Below are positions 40,034-43,661 of a stretch of DNA of 43,661 bases, in pieces. Under the pieces are notes generated by a model. It had not been told where the DNA came from, did no database searches, and worked only from the letters and a program-made list of their open reading frames with translations. Positions within the stretch are counted from its first letter, which is position 1; each line of letters starts with the position of its first letter. The position numbers were made by a program, and so were the translations under genes. Origin of the DNA: Lachnospiraceae bacterium (GTDB lineage: Bacteria; Bacillota; Clostridia; Lachnospirales; Lachnospiraceae); assembly GCA_016293925.1 (NCBI GenBank), contig JAEDCX010000009.1:1-43661 (forward strand). The letters run 5' to 3'.

Positions 40034-41668
40034 CCCGACAACGGTTCGTACCGTTTCTCCTTCCACATAAGTAAGCGTCACGGTATCCCCGATCTGCAGC
40101 GTGATGGCCGTTGCAAATGCTGGATTGCTCATATCGATATCGTATACGGTTTCCTGATCGTTTAACATCAGGTAATAATGCGTATTTCCGTTCAGAACCA
40201 GAGACGCCAATGCGGTAATCTTCCCCCGGATCTCCTGTTCATTGCCCTGTACCTCTCCGGAGATTCCGTTGATATTCAGTAGAGAAACATAATTCGTTTC
40301 ACATTCCTTTACCGTATCTCCCGTTGCAACCCACTGGTAATTATGAATATTTACCATGGCATATTTCTTAACCAGTCCCGCCTCATCCTTCAATGCCATG
40401 AAGTATGTTGGTTCATCGGCAATATTCAGCAACAGCGGGAAGGTTGCCGCGTATCCCAGGTGTTGTACCTGCCCCTGCGCGGATGACATGGCCGAATCTT
40501 CTATGGCTCCTTCCACAATATAGAATCTTGTCTCCATGGTTCTCTGGTTCATCAGAACAAATCCTACATTGGACTCGTCACTGGCCACACTGGTAACGCC
40601 CGTGTATACCCACACATCATCGTCCATTGCAATATAGTTATATCCGTTGGTTGTCTGCAGGCAGCCTTTCTGACTGAATTTGGAATTCCAATATCCATTC
40701 TGGAACTTACCGTAATAATCATATAGCTGAATCAGCAGTTCTGCAGAGTACACCTTATCAACCCAGGTCGGCACCTCATCCACCGCATAATCATAGCATT
40801 CTCCCGTGGATGCATTGCATAACACAACCCTGCCGATGGTCTTACCGCCAAACAGACCGATGTTATATTTGACCACCGGACATACCCAGTATGGCGTTCC
40901 GTTATCATCAATCTCAAAGAAGATCTCATCATCAAAGATATAGGTAGGGAAACGGAACCGTAAATGCCGCTTAATATACCTACCGAAATGCTCCGATTCG
41001 GAGTATCGGATCGGCTGTTCCAGTTTCACGCACTGGGTCTCCTGACTTGCCATATCAATCAGGATATACGCCGGAACGCCTTCCGAATGATTGGTAAACC
41101 ATTTGATGATACTCGCATATTTCAGCGGTGTAACACGAACCGGTTTCCCGTTATAATTGATCTGCGTATACTCATCGGACACCTCAAACTGGGACACGAT
41201 GTCCACCATGCTTCCCATCTTCTTATCACCGAGAAGAGATGCGGAATCCCTGTCCAACAGAGGAATTGTGGAATAATCCACCTGTTTGATATCTGACACG
41301 AAATCTCTTGTCTCCACCTTTATCAGCTGCTGGTATCTTTTGGCGTTAAACAATGTGGACGATGCCAGATTGGCAACTATAAATACCACCAATACCGATC
41401 CCAGTGCAATCAAGCCGATTTTGACCTGTTGCAGCACAGTGATCTCAAGACGGAATTTCCCTTTTGAGAAATGATATCCCATCGTTCTGTAACGACGGAT
41501 AATCCACCAGATATCGCATACAACAATCATGAAAATCAAAAAGCCCCATAATCCTTTGCTATGAATATTCAATGCGGGCAATGTATTGTAATAATATAAA
41601 AAAGCCACTGCAAGGATAATCACGACACGGAGAGCTATTCCCAAATTATGTTTTACTTTCGGACTCAT
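40022..41668 (-). CDS. Membrane-anchored protein of unknown function
   Basis: A 548-residue protein I cannot assign. Three hydrophobic segments lie near the N terminus (about 8-30, 38-58 and 82-108), followed by a soluble region of about 430 residues that is probably outside the cell. That region is rich in beta-strand patterns, Tyr, Asp and Gly, and ends in an OB-like stretch (GKITALASLVLNGNTHYYLM, then GDTVTLTYVEGETVRTVVGL). A short glycine-containing motif (YNIGLFGGKTIGRVVLCNASTGECYDY) may be a conserved core. The ATG at 41668 has a strong GAGGAGG site; an in-frame start 26 codons earlier is possible. It is transcribed from its own promoter, divergent from tyrA. A surface or envelope role is inference. 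Confidence 0.7.
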   Translation of the reverse strand: MSPKVKHNLGIALRVVIILAVAFLYYYNTLPALNIHSKGLWGFLIFMIVVCDIWWIIRRYRTMGYHFSKGKFRLEITVLQQVKIGLIALGSVLVVFIVANLASSTLFNAKRYQQLIKVETRDFVSDIKQVDYSTIPLLDRDSASLLGDKKMGSMVDIVSQFEVSDEYTQINYNGKPVRVTPLKYASIIKWFTNHSEGVPAYILIDMASQETQCVKLEQPIRYSESEHFGRYIKRHLRFRFPTYIFDDEIFFEIDDNGTPYWVCPVVKYNIGLFGGKTIGRVVLCNASTGECYDYAVDEVPTWVDKVYSAELLIQLYDYYGKFQNGYWNSKFSQKGCLQTTNGYNYIAMDDDVWVYTGVTSVASDESNVGFVLMNQRTMETRFYIVEGAIEDSAMSSAQGQVQHLGYAATFPLLLNIADEPTYFMALKDEAGLVKKYAMVNIHNYQWVATGDTVKECETNYVSLLNINGISGEVQGNEQEIRGKITALASLVLNGNTHYYLMLNDQETVYDIDMSNPAFATAITLQIGDTVTLTYVEGETVRTVVGLTK

Positions 41669-41705
41669 AATTTCCTCCTCAAAATATGTATTTACACAGT
41701 TCTTA

Positions 41706-41735
41706 TTATATATGCAAAATGCACATTCATTCAAT
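41706..41735 (-). promoter_or_regulatory. Promoter of the membrane-anchored protein gene
   Basis: On the minus strand, TTGAAT (41730-41735) and a perfect TATAAT (41706-41711) are 18 bases apart, about 37 bases upstream of the ATG at 41668. It is divergent from the tyrA promoter. Confidence 0.65.
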
Positions 41736-41775
41736 AGGTATTTCACGTTTATCCCATTCTGTATTGTCGATTCTA

Positions 41776-41804
41776 TTGACTTTTACGCGTTGAAGTGCTA
41801 CAAT
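41776..41804 (+). promoter_or_regulatory. Promoter of tyrA
   Basis: TTGACT (41776-41781) and TACAAT (41799-41804) are 17 bases apart, 32 bases before the tyrA ATG. The leader is too short for a T-box, so no tyrosine-dependent RNA control is visible. Confidence 0.75.
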
Positions 41805-41836
41805 GCACGGGTAATCCTACAATACGAGGTTTCCAT

Positions 41837-42946
41837 ATGAAATCAATTTGTTTTCTCGGGTTCGGACTGATCGGCGGTTCCATCGCCAAAAGTCTGATCG
41901 ACGCCAAAGACTATCCATGCTCCCTGTCCGCTTATGATCCGGATACCCGGTCTCTGGAACAGGCTGTCAGAGATCATGTTCTTCAGGCATCTTATCATCA
42001 TATAGACGATGTTCCTCTGGAGCAGGCAGATATCATTATTCTCTGTGCTCCGGTTATGGTCAACTCTGCCAATCTTCGCAGTATCCGTGACAGAATTCCG
42101 GCAGATTGTATTGTGACAGACGTGGGAAGTGTCAAATCTGACATTGTAAAATGTGTTGACGAACTGGGACTTACCGATCGTTTCATCGGCGGTCATCCTA
42201 TGACGGGAAGCGAGAAGAACGGCTACATTGCCTCTTCCGCGCTTCTCATGCGCAATGCATACTATATTCTGACACCAACAGAAAATATACCCCGTACGTT
42301 TCTGGACGAAATGCTTCGTATGGTGAAAGCCACCGGTGCACTTCCCCTTGTCATGGGCTGCAGTGAACACGATCAGGTTGTGGCCGGCATCAGCCATTTG
42401 CCGCATTTGATCAGTGCCTCTCTGGTGAATCTGATTCACGATAATGATGTAGAAAACGAGTACATGCATAAGGTTGCTGCAGGAGGCTTCAAGGATATTA
42501 CGAGAATCTCTTCCTCTTCCCCCAGAATGTGGGAACAGATCTGTGCCATGAATACCGGAAGTATTCTTCCGCTGTTGGATCAATACATCCGGTCGTTGTG
42601 TGATCTGCGGGATCATTTGGAACACTACGACAAAGAGTACATCTATGATTTTTTCAGTAACGCACGGGAATACCGGGCATCCTTCTCGGATCTTTCCCAC
42701 GGACCGATCCGTAAGCTTCACCGCCTCTATGTTGATATTCCCGATGTTCCTGGAATTATCGCCAAAATCGCTTCTCTTCTGGCGCTTCACGGTATTAACA
42801 TACAGAACATCGGCATCATTCATAATCGTGAATTTGAAAACGGTGCCCTGCGGATAGAATTTCGTGAGGAAAGCGATATGCAGGAAGCAGCCGGCTTACT
42901 CCGCAATGCAGACTACAGCATCTCCCTCCCACTTGACACGAAGTGA
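41837..42946 (+). CDS. tyrA: TyrA, prephenate dehydrogenase with ACT domain
   Basis: A 369-residue cytosolic enzyme that oxidatively decarboxylates prephenate to 4-hydroxyphenylpyruvate, the step to tyrosine. The Rossmann start is CFLGFGLIGGSIAKSL. VTDVGSVKSDI and GGHPMTGSEKNGY are family signatures. CSEHDQVVAGISHLPHLISASLV carries the helical dimerisation and active-site region. A C-terminal ACT domain (about residues 296-362; LYVDIPDVPGIIAKIASLL) should bind tyrosine as feedback inhibitor. The ATG at 41837 has a GAGG site; an in-frame upstream start would add 14 residues. Its 3' end overlaps the convergent histidine phosphatase gene by 51 bases. Confidence 0.95.
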   Translation: MKSICFLGFGLIGGSIAKSLIDAKDYPCSLSAYDPDTRSLEQAVRDHVLQASYHHIDDVPLEQADIIILCAPVMVNSANLRSIRDRIPADCIVTDVGSVKSDIVKCVDELGLTDRFIGGHPMTGSEKNGYIASSALLMRNAYYILTPTENIPRTFLDEMLRMVKATGALPLVMGCSEHDQVVAGISHLPHLISASLVNLIHDNDVENEYMHKVAAGGFKDITRISSSSPRMWEQICAMNTGSILPLLDQYIRSLCDLRDHLEHYDKEYIYDFFSNAREYRASFSDLSHGPIRKLHRLYVDIPDVPGIIAKIASLLALHGINIQNIGIIHNREFENGALRIEFREESDMQEAAGLLRNADYSISLPLDTK

Positions 42947-43498
42947 TATTGCTGTCAGATTGTGGATATGATACCGCTTGGTAACCACAGAATAAGGAAT
43001 CTGATAGAGACGACATAACAAAGCCTTCATGGTTGCACTGTGTGTGACAATCATGATGGCTTTTTCATTCTCCTGCCCCCGATGTTTCTCATAGATTCGC
43101 CTCATGGCAGCAACAGCCCTGTCCGCCACCTGCCGATACCCCTCTCCGCTTTCTATCGGATCCATGCGATCGCTTTGCTCCCAACGTTCATATTCTGCTT
43201 TATAGAGCCTGCTTACTTCCTCCCAGGAATGACCTTCGAAAATCCCAAGATTCATCTCTTCCAGTCCCGCCATGGGTATTGCTTCCACGCCTGCCTTATC
43301 TGCAATGATCTGTGCCGTTTTCAGTGCACGTTGCAAGGGACTGGAATAGACCGCCAAAATCCTAGTCAGATCATATCGCACCGCAAACCGCTCTGCCTGT
43401 GCAATTCCCTCCGCATTCAAAGGAATATCCGTTACCCCCTGAATCTTGGCAGCTACATTCCAATCCGTCTGCCCGTGTCTCACAATAATAAATTCCAT
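42896..43498 (-). CDS. Histidine phosphatase (phosphoglycerate mutase-like)
   Basis: A 200-residue member of the histidine phosphatase superfamily. The catalytic RHG motif is FIIVRHGQTDWN (His8), and the second histidine is in MIVTHSATMKALLC. Arg and Glu residues of the phosphate pocket appear in YSSPLQRALKTAQII and LEEMNLGIFEGHSWEEV. Substrates in the family range from phosphosugars to alpha-ribazole phosphate, and no neighbour narrows the choice. The ATG at 43498 has an AAAGGGG site; an in-frame start 29 codons earlier would add a poorly matched leader. It is convergent with tyrA, overlapping by 51 bases. Confidence 0.92.
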   Translation of the reverse strand: MEFIIVRHGQTDWNVAAKIQGVTDIPLNAEGIAQAERFAVRYDLTRILAVYSSPLQRALKTAQIIADKAGVEAIPMAGLEEMNLGIFEGHSWEEVSRLYKAEYERWEQSDRMDPIESGEGYRQVADRAVAAMRRIYEKHRGQENEKAIMIVTHSATMKALLCRLYQIPYSVVTKRYHIHNLTAISLRVKWEGDAVVCIAE

Positions 43499-43567
43499 CA
43501 CAATCCCCTTTTCTGTCTTTGCATCTGCAGTCGCAGGCATAACTTGGTTTCCCCCAAAAAAGCAAAA

Positions 43568-43598
43568 AGACGAAATATAGTCCAACTACATTTCGTCT
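43568..43598 (-). terminator. Intrinsic terminator of a unit entering from the right edge
   Basis: On the minus strand, the arms GACGAAAT and ATTTCGTC (with TAGT/ACTA inside and one mismatch) form a hairpin of about 14 bp with a 3-base loop, followed by TTTTTGCTTTTTT. It lies upstream of the phosphatase gene and so ends a transcript whose genes lie outside the window. Confidence 0.8.
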
Positions 43599-43599
43599 C

Positions 43600-43661
43600 T
43601 GGGTCATGTACCCTCAAAACCGAACATCGAAATCTCATATCTTCTGACTTTTCCTGGAATA
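43600..43661 (-). other. Probable 3' flank of an rRNA operon
   Basis: Read on the minus strand, this stretch contains GATGTTCGGTTTTGAGGGTAC. This resembles the conserved spacer sequence that follows 23S (or precedes 5S) rRNA in Clostridia. It leads straight into the terminator at 43568-43598, as would the end of an rRNA operon transcribed into the window. No rRNA bases themselves are inside the window, so this is a resemblance only. Confidence 0.45.

Overview
The window reads as chromosome of an anaerobic, spore-forming low-to-mid GC Clostridia, most likely a gut Lachnospiraceae. The basis is gene content: an NfnAB-type transhydrogenase, an Fhs/FolD C1-folate pair, a Rex regulon leader, a probable Re-citrate synthase next to an isocitrate dehydrogenase, BspA-type leucine-rich-repeat surface proteins with a class B sortase, and a tiny cysteine-rich HCB-type protein. 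No phage, insertion sequence, CRISPR array or tRNA was seen. Coding density is high. I call 33 protein genes, 28 of them on the minus strand.

Regions, left to right. (1) 185-11657, minus strand: tepA-like, ftsK/spoIIIE, fhs, folD, a zinc-ribbon/TPR membrane protein, nfnA, nfnB, a zinc-ribbon/DUF2007-like membrane protein and rlmH, closely spaced and closed by a hairpin at 185-210. (2) 11686-16772, minus: a CBS/CorC membrane protein, yebC, metY and a polytopic membrane protein, with a sigma-A-type promoter at 16744-16772 and a terminator at 11686-11717. (3) 16781-21249, minus: rex, a coiled-coil protein, nnr, alr and mazF behind a consensus promoter (TTGACA, 17 bp, TATAAT); mazF has no antitoxin gene beside it. 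(4) 21282-23317, plus: a lone ABC-F ATPase gene with its own terminator. (5) 23330-26741, minus: probable Re-citrate synthase, a GntR/FCD regulator and NADP-isocitrate dehydrogenase. Their promoter is covered by a 36-bp near-perfect palindrome whose core looks like a GntR/FCD operator. (6) 26738-36230, minus: a cell-surface cassette of class B sortase, two giant LRR proteins ending in TPQTG and SPDTG sorting signals, and a subtilisin-like protease only 11 bp behind the last of them. (7) 36278-37422, plus: a cysteine-rich 72-residue protein and two unrecognised small proteins. (8) 37429-41735, minus: an unrecognised membrane-anchored protein and leuS, each with a visible promoter. (9) 41776-43661: tyrA (plus) converging on, and overlapping, a histidine phosphatase gene (minus). 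The last bases resemble the 3' flank of an rRNA operon entering from the right on the minus strand.

How the genes fit together: NfnAB, Rex, Fhs/FolD and the citrate-synthase/ICDH pair are the redox and carbon core of a fermentative anaerobe. Re-citrate synthase plus NADP-ICDH would supply 2-oxoglutarate for glutamate through a partial TCA branch, with aconitase encoded elsewhere. The most original parts are the self-contained sortase/LRR/protease cassette, the palindrome-covered promoter of the citrate synthase operon, the divergent control region at 36131-36313, and the orphan mazF with a palindrome over its ribosome-binding site.
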